Of a DNA stretch of 64,000 nt, positions 47,574 to 57,700 are shown one piece after another. Source of the DNA: an uncultured Clostridium sp. Lineage in GTDB: Bacteria > Bacillota_I > Bacilli_A > RF39 > UBA660. The stretch spans positions 9,365 to 73,364 of the forward strand of contig CABUQZ010000008.1 in assembly GCA_902493795.1 (NCBI GenBank). The letters are read 5' to 3'. Below the pieces are notes generated by a model. It saw nothing but the letters and a program-made list of their open reading frames with translations, searched no databases and was not told where the DNA came from. Position 1 is the first letter of the stretch; each line of letters begins with the position of its first letter. Position numbers and translations under genes: made by a program.

Positions 47574-49031
47574 ATGGATATTTATTACAAACACATCACG
47601 TATGAAAACGTAGAAAAAACCTGGAATATAGTAAGGAAAACATGCAAAAACAAAAAAGCAATATTTAATTATCATTTAAATAAAAATACGATGAATTATA
47701 ATTTATATCAAATTCTTCTTAATGACCTATATAAACCTTTTCCCTTTAGATTGTTTCTAATTTATGAGCCAAAACCAAGACTTGTAATGAGTCAAACTGT
47801 AGGGGATAAAATAGTTAACCATTTTGTTGCAAAATTTTATTTACTCCCTCATCTAGAGAAAAAACTAATTGACAGTAATGTTGCGACAAGAAAAGGAAAA
47901 GGAAGTAAATATGCTGAAAAATTATTACAAGATTATATAAATAAGATTCGTATAAAAAATAAAAACCAAGAAATATTTGTTTTAAAAATTGACATTAGCA
48001 AATATTTTTATAATATTCCTCATGATATTCTTTTAAGTAAATTAGAAAAAGACTTAAAAGATGATAATGTTCTAAATATTATTAAAAAAATTATAGATGA
48101 GACAAATAAGCCTTATATAAATATAACAATAGACAAGCTTAATTCTTTACATGGCACCAGTATACCTAACTATAATAAAGATATTGGATTAAGTATTGGA
48201 GCAATGACTTCACAATTTTTTGCAATATACTATTTAAATGATTTAGATCATTACATTAAAGAAAAATTGAAATGCAAGTATTATGTTAGGTATATGGATG
48301 ATTTTGTTATTTTAGATACAAATCGTAATAGACTTAAAGATGTATTTCATCTTATTTCAATTGAACTAGATAAACTAAAACTTTCAGTTAATCCAAAAAG
48401 TTCAATTACAAGTTTAAATACAGGAATTACTTTTTTAGGATATAAATATAAAATTATTAATGGAAAATTTAAAATTCTATATAGAAAGAAAACTATAAGA
48501 AAAATAAATAATAAACTTAAATATTTGTACCATCATGATTTGATAGGATTTTATAAAACTTATGCAAGTTATTATGGTTATTTAAGAAAAATTAAGGCTT
48601 GTGAAAGAAAGTTTAAAATAAAAGCCATTGAAAAATACGAAAATTTTAAAAAAGAAAACCCAAATAGAATAGTAATGGTAAAAGAAGGAAGTTTTTATAA
48701 AACTTATCAAAGTGATGCAAAAATTTTGTGGTATTTATTTCAGTATAAGTGGAACAATGAATCAATTGCATTTGGAACAAGTACTGGATCAAAAGTATTT
48801 GATAAGCTAATTTCTTTGGGGATAGGATATGTAACAGTTGAGTCAGATATGAAACTGGTTAAAATTGATGGAGATAATAAAGTTTATAATCTTTATTCTG
48901 AATTAGCAGTAATAAATTATGATAAACAAACAAGAAAAAAAGAGCTACATGATATGCTTGATATGATAATTGAAAAAGATATTAAAAATTATGAATTGAT
49001 TAAAAACTATTTTTGTGATATTATGAAATAG
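47574..49031 (+). CDS. DGR reverse transcriptase
   Basis: This 485-residue retroelement RT contains the usual blocks: PKPRLVMSQTVGDKIVNH, LKIDISKYFYNIPHDIL (first catalytic Asp), SIGAMTSQFFAIYYLNDLD, YYVRYMDDFVIL (catalytic DD), LSVNPKSSI and GITFLGYK. IGAMTSQ in place of QGxxxSP is the hallmark of DGR-type enzymes. It has no endonuclease or X domain. A C-terminal region of about 170 residues of unknown role follows. It copies TR RNA with errors at adenines; the cDNA then replaces VR in the vWA gene. Confidence 0.95.
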   Translation: MDIYYKHITYENVEKTWNIVRKTCKNKKAIFNYHLNKNTMNYNLYQILLNDLYKPFPFRLFLIYEPKPRLVMSQTVGDKIVNHFVAKFYLLPHLEKKLIDSNVATRKGKGSKYAEKLLQDYINKIRIKNKNQEIFVLKIDISKYFYNIPHDILLSKLEKDLKDDNVLNIIKKIIDETNKPYINITIDKLNSLHGTSIPNYNKDIGLSIGAMTSQFFAIYYLNDLDHYIKEKLKCKYYVRYMDDFVILDTNRNRLKDVFHLISIELDKLKLSVNPKSSITSLNTGITFLGYKYKIINGKFKILYRKKTIRKINNKLKYLYHHDLIGFYKTYASYYGYLRKIKACERKFKIKAIEKYENFKKENPNRIVMVKEGSFYKTYQSDAKILWYLFQYKWNNESIAFGTSTGSKVFDKLISLGIGYVTVESDMKLVKIDGDNKVYNLYSELAVINYDKQTRKKELHDMLDMIIEKDIKNYELIKNYFCDIMK

Positions 49032-49138
49032 GATGATAGAGAGAGTAGAGAATAAATAATTATCATAGTGAGAAGTATGATATCAGAGGATCCATGAAAT
49101 TATGAAAACTCTTGATATAAATATTTGAGGTGAAGGAA

Positions 49139-49801
49139 GTGAAAAAGATGAAAAAGAAAAACAACAAACCACTAGTTGCATTATTATCAGTTGCATTTTT
49201 AGGTATAGTAGGAGCAACGTTTGCTTACTTTACAAGTACTGATACATTTGAAAATGTATTTAAAACAAAACCATATAAGATGGAAGTAGTAGAAACATTT
49301 GAAAGCCCAAGTGACTGGACACCTGGAACAACAACAAATAAAACAATAGTTGCAACAAACAAAGGTGATGTTGACGCTGCAGTAAGAGTATCATTTACAG
49401 AAAGTTGGACTTCTAATAACACTGAAGCAACAGCTTTAGGTTTAGAAGATTCAAATCATAATAGAGCTGCATTAATTAACTTAAATCTAGGTGGAGATGA
49501 AGAAGGAACACCTGCAACATGGGTTAAATCAACTGAAGATGGAATAGACTATTACTATTACACTAAAAAACTAGCACCAAATGATAGTTCAACATCTTTA
49601 ATTAATTCTGTACAATTTAATCCAGCAGTAGTAATAACTTCAACAAATAATTGTGTTGAAGATAAAGATGCTCATACAAAAACTTGTACAACAACTTCAA
49701 CTGGTTACTCAAATGCAACTTATAAGTTAACTGCTAAAGTAGAAACAGTTCAATATGACCAATATAAAACTGCTTGGAAAACTACTGTAGATATTAAATA
49801 A
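49139..49801 (+). CDS. SipW-type signal peptide protein (TasA/CalY/BsaA-like)
   Basis: This secreted protein of about 220 residues probably starts at the GTG at 49139, about 8 bp after GAGGTGAAGG; the ATG at 49148 is an alternative. The signal reads NKPLVALLSVAFLGIVGATFAYFTS, the SipW-dependent form with a cleavage site before AYFT. The mature part is Thr/Asn-rich and beta-strand-like. Members form fibres or matrix (TasA, camelysin, BsaA). It follows the DGR RT by about 100 bp and opens a surface cluster. It needs a SipW-type peptidase, which is not in this window. Confidence 0.85.
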   Translation: MKKMKKKNNKPLVALLSVAFLGIVGATFAYFTSTDTFENVFKTKPYKMEVVETFESPSDWTPGTTTNKTIVATNKGDVDAAVRVSFTESWTSNNTEATALGLEDSNHNRAALINLNLGGDEEGTPATWVKSTEDGIDYYYYTKKLAPNDSSTSLINSVQFNPAVVITSTNNCVEDKDAHTKTCTTTSTGYSNATYKLTAKVETVQYDQYKTAWKTTVDIK

Positions 49802-49820
49802 CTATTTATATAATAAATTT

Positions 49821-49853
49821 AAACAAGCCGGTCACAATATCGACTTGTTTTTT
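49821..49853 (+). terminator. Rho-independent terminator
   Basis: AAACAAG and CTTGTTT enclose a 16-base loop and are followed by T. Confidence 0.75.
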
Positions 49854-49924
49854 ATTTTAAAAAAATACAAATATAAAGTTTGACTATGCAATAATAAAAT
49901 ACTAAAATAATTATGGGTGATAAA

Positions 49925-50191
49925 ATGGTAAAAAAAGTTATTTTAGTATCTTTATTATGTATATCTATTGGAATATCTGGAATAAGTTTTTTTAAATATC
50001 AAGAAATGGATAAAGAAGTAAAAGATAGAACAAAAGAAATAGAAAAAGCAAATAAAGAAAAAAATGATAATGAAGAAGAAATTAAAAAAATGGAAGCACA
50101 AAAACTAGAACTACAAGAAAATAAAAAAGAAGAAATAAAGGTGTATGAAAAATGGAAAGAAAAAGTTGGAAACATAGAATCTTTGTTATAA
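49925..50191 (+). CDS. Small membrane coiled-coil protein
   Basis: This 88-residue protein has an N-terminal membrane helix (about residues 4-22) and a coiled coil rich in Lys/Glu up to the C-terminus. The start is the ATG at 49925, since GGGTGAT lies upstream. It overlaps the deacetylase gene by 40 bp. It resembles small FtsL/DivIC-like or septum-type proteins in layout but not in clear sequence. It probably works with the deacetylase that follows. Confidence 0.6.
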   Translation: MVKKVILVSLLCISIGISGISFFKYQEMDKEVKDRTKEIEKANKEKNDNEEEIKKMEAQKLELQENKKEEIKVYEKWKEKVGNIESLL

Positions 50192-51072
50192 TTTGGGCCT
50201 TTATTTTAATAGTTTCTTTTTCAATAAGCGGATATTTCTTATTTAACACAAAAAAACTTGAAGAAAAGTCAATAAAACTTAAAAAAGAATATAAAGAAAT
50301 ATCAAATGATAATTATATAGAAAAGAAAAAAAGATTAGAAAAAGAAATCAGTGATTTAAATAACATTGATAATAATATTACAAAACTAAAAGAAGATTAT
50401 TTTGAAAATATTAAAAAACTAGAGGATGAAATAATAAGCGGTAAATCAAATAAGAAGATTGCTTATCTTACATTTGATGATGGTCCCTATTACAAAACAT
50501 ATCAGTTTTTAGATGTCTTGGACAAGTATAATGTAAACGCTACGTTTTTTACAATTGGGTTAGGAAAAGAAAAATGCCTTGATAATAGAAAAGAAGATTG
50601 TAGAAAACTTTATAAAGAGATAGTAAAAAGAGGTAATACGATTGCAAACCATACTTATTCACATCTAATCTGGAATGGACTATATAGTAGCCCAGAAAGC
50701 TTTATAGCACAGATAAAAAAACAAGAAGAATTAGTAAAAAGTGAATCTGGTGTGGTAACTAGAATAGCTAGATTTCCTGGTGGATCTAGTACAGCAGGAA
50801 GCAAGAAAAATGCCATTATAGAACTTTTAAGAAAAAACGGCTATGGTTGGGTAGATTGGACTGCCCAAGATGGCGATGGAGCCGAGTTAAGTGGAAAAGA
50901 TGAAGCATGGAACAACTTTACAAGTTCAATCGATTCAAATATTGAAGTAGTTTTGTTTCATGATTACAATGATATAACTCTACAAATTCTTCCAGAAGCA
51001 ATAGAGTATCTTCAAAACAAAGGATATATAATTTTGCCACTTTTCTATGAAAGTAATATGGTAAATAAATAG
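50152..51072 (+). CDS. Polysaccharide deacetylase (NodB family)
   Basis: This 306-residue protein has a membrane anchor (about residues 9-30), a coiled-coil stalk (about residues 35-95) and an external NodB domain. Motif 1 is TFDDGP (about residue 106), motif 2 is HTYSH (about residues 163-167), motif 3 is RFPGG and motif 5 is LFHDY. All metal and catalytic residues appear present. It probably removes acetyl groups from peptidoglycan or another surface glycan. The start overlaps the small coiled-coil gene. Confidence 0.9.
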   Translation: MERKSWKHRIFVIIWAFILIVSFSISGYFLFNTKKLEEKSIKLKKEYKEISNDNYIEKKKRLEKEISDLNNIDNNITKLKEDYFENIKKLEDEIISGKSNKKIAYLTFDDGPYYKTYQFLDVLDKYNVNATFFTIGLGKEKCLDNRKEDCRKLYKEIVKRGNTIANHTYSHLIWNGLYSSPESFIAQIKKQEELVKSESGVVTRIARFPGGSSTAGSKKNAIIELLRKNGYGWVDWTAQDGDGAELSGKDEAWNNFTSSIDSNIEVVLFHDYNDITLQILPEAIEYLQNKGYIILPLFYESNMVNK

Positions 51073-51202
51073 AAAAAAGAGTTTCTTTTTTCAAATAAAA
51101 AATAATATATTTAATATTAATTAAAAATGATTTTAAAAAAAGAATATAAAATACTTTTAATATAAAATCAATTTTGTTATAATTATTATGTAGGTGGTAT
51201 AT

Positions 51203-52108
51203 ATGAAAATAATGTGTGTAGGACAGTCAGCGTATGACATAACTTTACCATTAGATCATTATCCAATTGAGAATAAAAAGGTAAGATTAGAACAAAAGGT
51301 TGAATGTGGTGGTGGTAGCGCATCAAATTGTGCCTATCTATTATCAAAATGGGGAATGGAAACATATTTTGCTGGTATCATTGGAAATGATTTTTATGGT
51401 GCTAAAATCAAAAAAGAATATGATGAAGTTGGAGTAAATACAAAGTATTTGCAAATAAGTGACAAATTCAATACAACGTCAAGTTATATTATTGCAAACA
51501 CTACTTCTGGAACTAGAACAATATTAACAAGTAGAGATAAAAAAATTAAAATGGATCCAGTTGAAATTGATGAAAAGTTTGACTTCATTTTATTCGATGG
51601 TTACGAGAAAGAGTTTTCTCTTAATTTAATTGAAAAAAATAAGGATGCTATAACAGTACTTGATGCAGGAAGCGTTAAAGAAGCAACAATAGAACTTGCT
51701 CACAAAGTAAAATATGTTGTTTGCTCTCATGACTTCGCTGAAGAAGTATCAAAAATAAAAATTGATTATGATGATTTTGATACGATTGTTGAAGCATATC
51801 AAGCACTAAAAAAAGAATTTCAAACAAACATAATAATAACATTAGAATCTTTAGGATGCTTTACATGTGTTGATGGATTGTACAAAATAATACCAAGTAT
51901 TAAAGTTAAAGCAGTAGATTCAACAGGAGCTGGAGACATATTCCATGGTGCATTTGTATATTCACTTGCAAATGGATTTGATATGGAAAAAATTATGATG
52001 ATTTCAAATATCACTGGTGCATTATCAGTTTTGAAAATCGGAAGTAGAATGTCTATTCCAGACCTTAAAGATGTAGAAGCAAAATACAATGATATTGTTT
52101 CGAAATAG
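51203..52108 (+). CDS. PfkB-family sugar kinase
   Basis: This kinase of about 301 residues has the ribokinase fold and starts at the ATG at 51203 (GTAGGTGG upstream). The first signature is CGGGSASNCAYLLSKWG (about residues 36-52) and the second is DSTGAGDIFHGAF (about residues 237-249), with the catalytic Asp and anion hole. It phosphorylates a sugar or nucleoside; ribokinase or fructokinase activity cannot be separated by eye. It is followed at 1 bp by the Smr gene. Confidence 0.88.
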   Translation: MKIMCVGQSAYDITLPLDHYPIENKKVRLEQKVECGGGSASNCAYLLSKWGMETYFAGIIGNDFYGAKIKKEYDEVGVNTKYLQISDKFNTTSSYIIANTTSGTRTILTSRDKKIKMDPVEIDEKFDFILFDGYEKEFSLNLIEKNKDAITVLDAGSVKEATIELAHKVKYVVCSHDFAEEVSKIKIDYDDFDTIVEAYQALKKEFQTNIIITLESLGCFTCVDGLYKIIPSIKVKAVDSTGAGDIFHGAFVYSLANGFDMEKIMMISNITGALSVLKIGSRMSIPDLKDVEAKYNDIVSK

Positions 52109-52109
52109 T

Positions 52110-52403
52110 ATGCCTCAGTTAGATCTTCATGGAGAAGATAAGATAGGAGCAAGAATAAAAATAAAGGCATTTTTAGATGATAACTACAAACAAGGAAATG
52201 AAGAAATAGCAATAATTCATGGAATTGGGAAAGGTATATTAAGAAAAGAAGTGGCATTTATGTTAAGAAAAGACAAAAGAATATCAGAATACAATATTGA
52301 CTGCTTTAATGGTGGCTGCACGTTAGTAAGATTTTGTAATAATGTTGACAAAAATAATAATTTATGTTATAATACAACGCAAAAGTTAAGGGGGAGATTA
52401 TAA
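52110..52403 (+). CDS. Smr-domain protein
   Basis: This protein of about 97 residues has the signatures LDLHG (about residues 4-8) and IIHGIGKGILR (about residues 40-50), which define the Smr domain found at the end of MutS2. Stand-alone Smr proteins are nucleases or nicking enzymes acting on DNA or mRNA. The start at ATG 52110 is chosen because it follows the kinase stop; an upstream in-frame ATG at 52089 overlaps that gene. Confidence 0.85.
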   Translation: MPQLDLHGEDKIGARIKIKAFLDDNYKQGNEEIAIIHGIGKGILRKEVAFMLRKDKRISEYNIDCFNGGCTLVRFCNNVDKNNNLCYNTTQKLRGRL

Positions 52404-52405
52404 GT

Positions 52406-54778
52406 ATGTATACAGATAACGAACAAAGAACTGGTATACCATTAAAAACTTTTATAATTAGTTTGATTTTAATAATAATCTTTATTTTATTATTAATGTG
52501 GTTAATACCAATGCCAAAAAATTCAAATAACAATAATAATTGTACAAACAATGGAAATGGTACTTGTGAGGGAATTGATGGACTAACAAATAGAATTTTC
52601 AATGCAAATGTACAAGAAATGAAAAATGCAGCAATATTTTATTTTACAACAGATAAATTACCAAAAAATGAAGGAGATAGCGTTAAGTTAACATTACAAG
52701 AAATGTTAGATTTAAAATTATTGCTTCCATTTACAGATAAGAATGGTAATTCATGTAGTACAGAAGAGTCATATGTATTATTAACAAAGAGAAAAGACTC
52801 ATATGAATTAAAAGTTAATTTAAAATGTAATGATGAAGAGGATTATATTTTAGTTACATTGGGATGCTATAGCTATTGTACAACAGCAGTATGTGAAAAG
52901 CAGGATCCAACTAAACCAACAAATCCAACAAATCCATCAAAACCATCTAATCCATCTAATCCACAACCAACAACTACAACAGGAGTTCCAAAATGTGAAC
53001 TTTATGTATCAAGTGGAAATGTTGGATCTAATGGATGGTACCTTGGAGATGTTGTTGTAGGATTTAAATCAAAAACAGTAAACGGTGCAACAATAACAAA
53101 TTATGGATTAGGAACAACTCAAGCAGCAAATTATAACAAAGCAACATCATATAAAGTAAATAAAGATGGAACTACAACTGTTTATGGATATGTTAAAGCT
53201 TCAAATGGAAAAACTTCAGTATGTAGTATAGCAGTTAAAAGAGATACTTCTAATCCAGTATGTAACCTAACAGTTTTACAAGGAACTAAAGGAACAAATG
53301 GAAGTTACGTAAGTGACGTTGTAATTGGTTTCTCATCAAAAACAGATACACCAAGTGGTATTGCAACATATGGAATATCAACTTCAACAGTTGCAACTTA
53401 TAACAAAGCAACACAATTGACAATTACAAAAAACGGAACTCATACAATCTATGGATACGTTAAAGATAAAGCAGGACATTTAGGAAAATGTAATATAACA
53501 ATTAAACGTGATAAACCAACAACACCAGTTACATCTTCACCATCATGTTCATTAAAAGTAACAAGTGGAACAGCAACAAATGGATGGTATAATGGAAATG
53601 TAGTAATTGGATTTGCTTCTAAAAAATCAACAAACGGAGCAACAATAAAATCATTCGGTTTAGGAACATCTGAAACATATGTAGGAAATAATTCATATAC
53701 TGTTTCAAGAGATGGAACTACAACTGTTTATGGATATGTAAAAGACTCAAACGGATATACATCAACATGTAGTATAGTTGTTAGAAAAGATACTACAAAA
53801 CCATCATGTTCATTGAAAGTAATTAGCGGAACATATAACTCAAATGGATATTACACATCAAATGTAGTAGTAGGATTTAATACAAGAACTGATTCAACAA
53901 GCGGTATATCAAAGTATGGAGTAGGAAAATCTACAACATATGCAGGTAATACATCATATACAATCACATCATCAGGATCACATACAGTTTATGGATATGT
54001 AATGGATAATGCTGGAAATACAGCAACATGTAGTATAAAGGTTGAAAAAAGAGATAATCTTGAATATCAATACAAAAAGTACTATGAAAATCAATATAGT
54101 GCATGGTCAAATTGGACAACTTCAACATACAATCCTAACAATCCACCAGCATTTGGAAAATATACATTAATTGAAATTGAAAATTTAGGAAAGACTCAAG
54201 AAGTAGATTATTATAAAGAATCAACTGGAAAAGCATTCTATAAATATAAACAAGTAAGAGTAGGAACAGCAACTCAAACATATTGTAAGGGTTATGACTA
54301 CTATAGAGATACAAAACAAACTACAACAACATATGCAATCAAACAAGGAACAGATTGGAAGTATGTTGGTATGGTAACAACAACTGGATGGCCTACAGAT
54401 ACATTAGCAGTTAAATATGAGTTTGTAGGATTTGACTGGAAATGTACAGGATGTGAATTAACTCCAAAGAAGATTTGGAACAAATATACAAGAACAGTAT
54501 CATATGCAACATCAACTAATACTGTTACTACATCAGGAATTACAGTATCATGTGCTGAAACAGGAACAAAGACAGTTGAAATCTTTGATACAGTACCAAT
54601 ATTTGTTGGATACGAAAAGATTAAAACACCAGTATATAAAGATGTATATAGATATAGACAAAGAACTCGTTCGCTAGTAAAGAAAGCATATACTGATTAT
54701 AGATGGAGTGTCTACAATGATATAAATCTATTAAATAACGGATATAGTTATACTGGAAATACTAGAATTGCTAATTAG
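52406..54778 (+). CDS. Anchored surface protein with four Ig-like repeats
   Basis: This 790-residue protein has a membrane helix (about residues 16-36) and a Cys-containing globular domain (about 55-165). A Pro/Thr/Ser linker (about 168-195) leads to four repeats of about 88 residues (each begins C-x-L-x-V...SG, contains NGWY or NGYY and VVVGF, and ends VYGYVKD..G...C.I.V.RD). A Tyr/Thr-rich C-terminal region of about 240 residues with Cys pairs follows. The repeats resemble bacterial Ig-like domains. No LPxTG sorting signal is present, so it is held by its N-terminal helix. The start has GGGGGAG upstream. Adhesion is inferred. Confidence 0.75.
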   Translation: MYTDNEQRTGIPLKTFIISLILIIIFILLLMWLIPMPKNSNNNNNCTNNGNGTCEGIDGLTNRIFNANVQEMKNAAIFYFTTDKLPKNEGDSVKLTLQEMLDLKLLLPFTDKNGNSCSTEESYVLLTKRKDSYELKVNLKCNDEEDYILVTLGCYSYCTTAVCEKQDPTKPTNPTNPSKPSNPSNPQPTTTTGVPKCELYVSSGNVGSNGWYLGDVVVGFKSKTVNGATITNYGLGTTQAANYNKATSYKVNKDGTTTVYGYVKASNGKTSVCSIAVKRDTSNPVCNLTVLQGTKGTNGSYVSDVVIGFSSKTDTPSGIATYGISTSTVATYNKATQLTITKNGTHTIYGYVKDKAGHLGKCNITIKRDKPTTPVTSSPSCSLKVTSGTATNGWYNGNVVIGFASKKSTNGATIKSFGLGTSETYVGNNSYTVSRDGTTTVYGYVKDSNGYTSTCSIVVRKDTTKPSCSLKVISGTYNSNGYYTSNVVVGFNTRTDSTSGISKYGVGKSTTYAGNTSYTITSSGSHTVYGYVMDNAGNTATCSIKVEKRDNLEYQYKKYYENQYSAWSNWTTSTYNPNNPPAFGKYTLIEIENLGKTQEVDYYKESTGKAFYKYKQVRVGTATQTYCKGYDYYRDTKQTTTTYAIKQGTDWKYVGMVTTTGWPTDTLAVKYEFVGFDWKCTGCELTPKKIWNKYTRTVSYATSTNTVTTSGITVSCAETGTKTVEIFDTVPIFVGYEKIKTPVYKDVYRYRQRTRSLVKKAYTDYRWSVYNDINLLNNGYSYTGNTRIAN

Positions 54779-54795
54779 AAAGAGGGGATTCGAAT

Positions 54796-57700
54796 ATGAA
54801 AAAAATAAGTATAGTTAGTGAAAAAAACGAAGAAAATAATGCTTATGAAATTAGAACAATTGTAATTTTTGATGACAATAAAGCTCCAGAAATAATTAAT
54901 TATGAAGGAGTACAAAATTTAATGTCTGTTGTTGAATTTGCTGAAAAAAATGGATTAGATATATTAGGTAACGATGGAATTAAGCCAGCTTTAGAAAATG
55001 GTTTAATAGAAGTTATCTCATCTGCTAACAAAAAAGCAATGGCAGAATTAAAAGCAGAAATAGTAAGAGAACAACTTGCCCATACTCAAGAAGAAGAACT
55101 AACTGAAGAAGAACAAATGGAAAATGCTATTAATGAAGAATTAAATGAATTAAAAGAAAAGAATGAAGAAGAACCAGTTGAAGAAAAAATAACTAGTGAG
55201 AACACTTCATTTGAGGAAAGAGAAGTTAATAGCATTCCACTTCCAACAGAATATAGAGAACTAGCAGAATACTTTAGACTAGAAATGATAAGAGCAAATG
55301 GTCAATTACCTCCACAAGGATTAGCAAGAATTGAAGAATTAAAATCAAATGAAAAAGTTGCTGGATTAGAACAAGCAAGAGAAAATGTAATAGCAGCTGA
55401 ACAATCATATGATAAGTTTGAAAATAAAGATTCTAAAGAAGCACAAGACGCATTAAATGACTTAAGAGAAAAAATGTCTGCATATCAAACATTACATGAA
55501 CAATATAGAGAAGAACTTGCTAATGTAATTAAATCTCTATCTAAAAAAGAAGAAGAGGAAAAAATAGAAGAACCTAAAAAGGCTGTTCTAAAAAGAAATA
55601 GACTTGATTTATCTGTTGAAGATAGAGAATATGCTGAATATTTAAGATTAAACATTTTAAGATCTAAAAAACAACTTCCTCCAGTAGGATTAGCAAGAAT
55701 TGAAGAATTAAAAAATTTAAACGAAAAAGTTGCAGGACTAGAACAAGCAAGAGAAAATGTTCTTGCTGCAATGGATAGATATAATTCTATAGAAGATAAA
55801 ACATCTCCAACTGCCATTTTAGCAGAACGTGATATCAAAGATAGACAAAGAGAATATGATAATCTTCAAGCAAGATATAGAAAAGAATTTGCTGAAACAA
55901 TCAAAAACGCTAGAACTATTGAAGAAGAGAAAATTGATGAAATAGAAGAACAAGTAAATAGAGAAGATCAAACTAATGTAATACCACAAGATGAGCAAAC
56001 TGAAGAAAATACTGTTGAAGTAGAACCTCAAGTTGAAGAAACTCAAGTTGAAGAAACTCAAGTTGAGGAAGCTCAAGTTGAAGAAAAGCCTATTGAAAAT
56101 GTAACTCCAGTTGTTGAGGAACCTAGAACTGAAGAACAAGTTGAAAGTGAAACTTTAGATGAACAAAATAATAATGTACAAGAAACAAAAGAAGAACCTA
56201 AAGTAGAACCAGTAATAGTTCCAGTTGAAGAAAAGCCTATAGAAACAACAAAGAGTGAACCAGAGACAACTAAAGTTGAAGAAAATCCAAAAATAAAAAT
56301 TGTAAAAGATGCAGAACCAAAAGAAGCAAAAGGTGTTAATCCTGTTACTGATGAAACAACTGATGTTGAGTACAAAGATGAAGACGGAAAAGATCATACA
56401 ATTCAAGTTAGAAAAACAAGTAAACTTAAAGAATGGTTAAAGAGAATTGGAGCTTTCGCACTAGGAATTGTTTCAGGAATAGGAGCCTTTACAGGAATCA
56501 GTGCTTTAATTAACAAAAATAAAGAAAATAAGGAAGAAATAATACCTCCTGTTGTTATTGAAACACCAGAACCTGAACAAGAAAATATTATTAACAATAC
56601 ATTTGTAACACCAATATTATTAAATTATTTTAATGAGTATAACGTTCCAACTAATACAAGAATATTCTTACAACAAAAAGAAGTAATGGAATTCTTATCT
56701 AACTATAAAAATGAAGCACAATTAAAAGAAGTAATCAGTGCTTTAGCATATGGTTATGAAGCAAATGTATTAACTACAAAAGATGGAAACTTTAGATTAG
56801 ATGAAGATGGAAACAACTATTTAACATCATTTACTAGAGACTTCCTATGTTCTAAAGCTGTTGTAAATGGATATTCTCCAAGAGAAATGTTAGTATTATT
56901 TGGTGGACAACCTGTTACATATGAACAATTAATGAATGGATTTAAAAACTATACTTATACTGTAACAACATATGGAATGAATGCTACAGAAGGATTACCA
57001 TTCAAATATTTAACTAATAATAATGAAGAATCAACAAAAGTATTAAATGAAATTCAAAATAGATTATTAGAAGTAAATAGAAATAGAAAGAACAATACTT
57101 TAAATAGTAATATAACAGATGATTTTATCGCTTATGTATTTGAAACATATGTGTTAAATGATGAATCGTTAAATTTAACTCATGGAGCTAAAACTGTTGG
57201 AGCTGCTCTAGTATCATCATTTACTGCAATACAAGCAAATTTAGCAAATGGAGAACCATTATACTTACATGAGGATCATGGATATGCAAAAGCTGGAATC
57301 AATCTAAAAGAAGTAGATGGAAGATTTACATTTGAAACAAGTGACAAAGAAGAATACGAATTTACAAATTTGTATGATGTAATGAATCATGGATATGGAG
57401 ACTTAGATAAAACTGCTGCTCGTTGTTTAAGTGAACAAAGTGCAATATTAGCAAGTCTTCAAACAATGCAACAATTAGCAAACTCTTCTGAGGACGTTGC
57501 AAGATTAGATTTAGCAAATGCACTATATCAAAATGGATTAAAGACACATGCTGACAGAATAAGTGCAGGATCAAAATCTGATGCATTATTAGATGATATA
57601 TTAACTATTAATCCAATGCTTCAAGACGAAGTAGAAGCATATCGTTCAGCTATAAGAAATGATAGTATTGCTTATGTTCCATTTGATAAGACAGTTGAAG